A stretch of DNA of 14,557 nt, from the NCBI GenBank assembly GCA_024280815.1, contig JAJRPL010000333.1, forward strand, positions 1 to 14,557, given 5' to 3'. The notes under the pieces were generated by a model. It saw only the letters and a program-made list of their open reading frames with translations. It ran no database searches and was not told the origin of the DNA. Origin of the DNA: Bacteroidota bacterium (GTDB lineage Bacteria; Bacteroidota; Bacteroidia; Flavobacteriales; Flavobacteriaceae). The position numbers and the translations under genes are program-made. Of this stretch, positions 13,785 to 14,557 are shown piece after piece; position 1 is the first letter of the stretch; each line of letters starts with the position of its first letter.

Positions 13785-14279
13785 ATGAAAAAGTTAATCA
13801 TTCCCTTTTTATTTTTAATCAGTTTAACTGGATTTTCTCAAACAATTGACAAACAACCTTCATTTTGGGACAATGTACAATTTGGTGGCGGTTTAGGTTT
13901 TGGGTTTGGTTCTAATAGAACTACTATTTCTGTGGCACCTAGTGCAATTTACAATTTCAACCCCAAATTCTCATTAGGTTTAGGTGCTAGTTATTTATAC
14001 TCTAAAAATGGGGACTTAAAATCAAATGTTTTTGGGGCTAGTGTACTCTCTTTATACAATCCGTTTGAACAGTTTCAACTTTCAGCAGAGTTTGAACAAT
14101 TATTTGTCAATCAAAAAATAGGTACTTTAAAATCTAATTTTGATTACCCTGCCTTGTATTTAGGTGCTGCTTATCGTGTTGGTAATTTTTCTGCTGGACT
14201 AAGATATGACGTGTTATATGACAGCAATAAAAGTATTTACGCTTCTGCTTTCTCTCCTATATTTAGATTTTATTTTTAA
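13785..14279 (+). CDS. Small outer-membrane beta-barrel protein
   Basis: The 164-aa precursor has a signal peptide, MKKLIIPFLFLISLTGFSQ (cleavage near S18-Q19). The mature part alternates Gly/aromatic strands: VQFGGGLGFGFGSNRTTISV, SAIYNFNPKFSLGLGASYLY, SVLSLYNPFEQFQLSAEFEQ, ALYLGAAYRVGNFSAGLRYD and a C-terminal strand ending FRFYF with a terminal Phe. This is a typical signature for assembly by the BAM machinery. It resembles small eight-strand barrels (OmpA-/OmpW-like scale). I do not know its function; nothing shows a channel or enzyme. From memory, homologues in flavobacterial genomes are sometimes labelled alpha-ketoglutarate decarboxylase, which this sequence gives no support for. It is divergent from the M28 peptidase and is followed by hairpin repeats. 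Confidence 0.85.
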   Translation: MKKLIIPFLFLISLTGFSQTIDKQPSFWDNVQFGGGLGFGFGSNRTTISVAPSAIYNFNPKFSLGLGASYLYSKNGDLKSNVFGASVLSLYNPFEQFQLSAEFEQLFVNQKIGTLKSNFDYPALYLGAAYRVGNFSAGLRYDVLYDSNKSIYASAFSPIFRFYF

Positions 14280-14316
14280 TCCCATCTTAATAACCTTTTC
14301 AAATTTGGTGTAAATT

Positions 14317-14345
14317 CCTGCTCCCGAAACTTCGGGAATTTCAGG
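14317..14345. terminator. Hairpin repeat / possible terminator after the beta-barrel gene
   Basis: TCCCGAA (14322-14328) and TTCGGGA (14331-14337) form the core. An outer CCTG (14317-14320) / CAGG (14342-14345) pair flanks it, and TTTTC follows. It lies about 40 nt after the stop codon and may terminate the gene, or be an interspersed repeat. Confidence 0.45.
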
Positions 14346-14378
14346 TTTTCATCATAAAGATTTGATTTTCTACATAAT

Positions 14379-14406
14379 GAGATTCCGAAATAAATTCGGA
14401 ATGACG
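14379..14406. repeat. Interspersed hairpin repeat (GAGATTCCGAA...TTCGGAATGACG)
   Basis: ATTCCGAA (14382-14389) pairs perfectly with TTCGGAAT (14395-14402) around a 5-nt loop, flanked by TGAG and GACG. The layout matches the widespread TGAGATTCC...GGAATGAC class of dispersed intergenic repeats, a resemblance recalled and not searched. Confidence 0.55.
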
Positions 14407-14434
14407 TTAAAAATGTTATTATACCAATTTAAAT

Positions 14435-14557
14435 TTATAATGTCGTATAGAATGCATTTAAATAATGTTTGTTTCCTGTTATAGATTTAATCAACGATTT
14501 GTCCATTTGATTTACCATTTGATGTAACCACTTTTTTAAACTTTCCATATTTTCGAA
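14435..14557 (-). CDS. C-terminal end of an unidentified ORF (truncated by the window edge)
   Basis: On the minus strand the frame is open from the window edge to a TAA at 14437-14435, giving 40 residues: FENMESLKKWLHQMVNQMDK followed by SLIKSITGNKHYLNAFYTTL. It is polar, helical-looking and ends abruptly. I do not recognise it. It could be the tail of a real gene, a transposase end (repeats lie beside it), or a spurious open stretch; 40 codons are too few to decide. Confidence 0.35.
   Translation of the reverse strand, partial: FENMESLKKWLHQMVNQMDKSLIKSITGNKHYLNAFYTTL

Overview
The window looks like chromosomal DNA of a marine-type flavobacterium (Bacteroidota, Flavobacteriaceae). Support comes from the AT-rich sequence, the near absence of Shine-Dalgarno sequences, Bacteroidota-type -7 promoter boxes (TAnnTTTG) ahead of several genes, and protein sequences that read as typical flavobacterial versions of SpoT, PurA, GcvP, PdhA/PdhC, FolE and MsrA. 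Most of the window is housekeeping. I found no CRISPR array, rRNA, tRNA, phage module, defence island or convincing new multi-gene system.

Layout. (1) 1-2092, plus strand: the 3' end of a RelA/SpoT-type gene (its ACT domain), a Fur-family regulator lacking the usual zinc cysteines, and purA 26 nt downstream. (2) 2149-2997, minus: a multi-pass membrane protein resembling the UbiA prenyltransferases, convergent with purA and divergent from gcvP. (3) 3110-8794, plus: gcvP (complete fused glycine decarboxylase), then pdhA and pdhC, the E1-alpha and double-lipoyl E2 of pyruvate dehydrogenase. Tandem copies of the heptamer GTGTTCA sit at the stop codons of both gcvP and pdhA. E1-beta and E3 are not in the window. 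(4) About 8800-10037: a gene-poor scar. It holds a heavily decayed DDE transposase (nonsense and frameshift lesions), a strong hairpin, and a cluster of interspersed palindromic repeats. (5) 10040-13678, all minus: a DUF2853 protein, a small membrane protein, folE split by a one-base frameshift in a homopolymer, a lipoprotein MsrA with a clear terminator, and a secreted M28 peptidase with a C-terminal Fn3-like domain. (6) 13785-14279, plus: a small outer-membrane beta-barrel protein, followed by two hairpin repeats and the C-terminal end of an unidentified minus-strand ORF that runs off the window.

How the genes relate. SpoT (ppGpp) and PurA (AMP synthesis) both bear on purine nucleotide balance. 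GcvP and PDH feed one-carbon units and acetyl-CoA and both work with lipoylated partners. FolE begins tetrahydrofolate synthesis, whose product accepts the glycine-derived one-carbon unit. These links are biochemical; the sequence does not show that the groups are co-regulated. The points most worth checking are the folE frameshift, the GTGTTCA repeats at stop codons, the UbiA-like protein lacking the first Asp-rich motif, the cysteine-poor Fur protein beside purA, and the repeat cluster next to the dead transposase.
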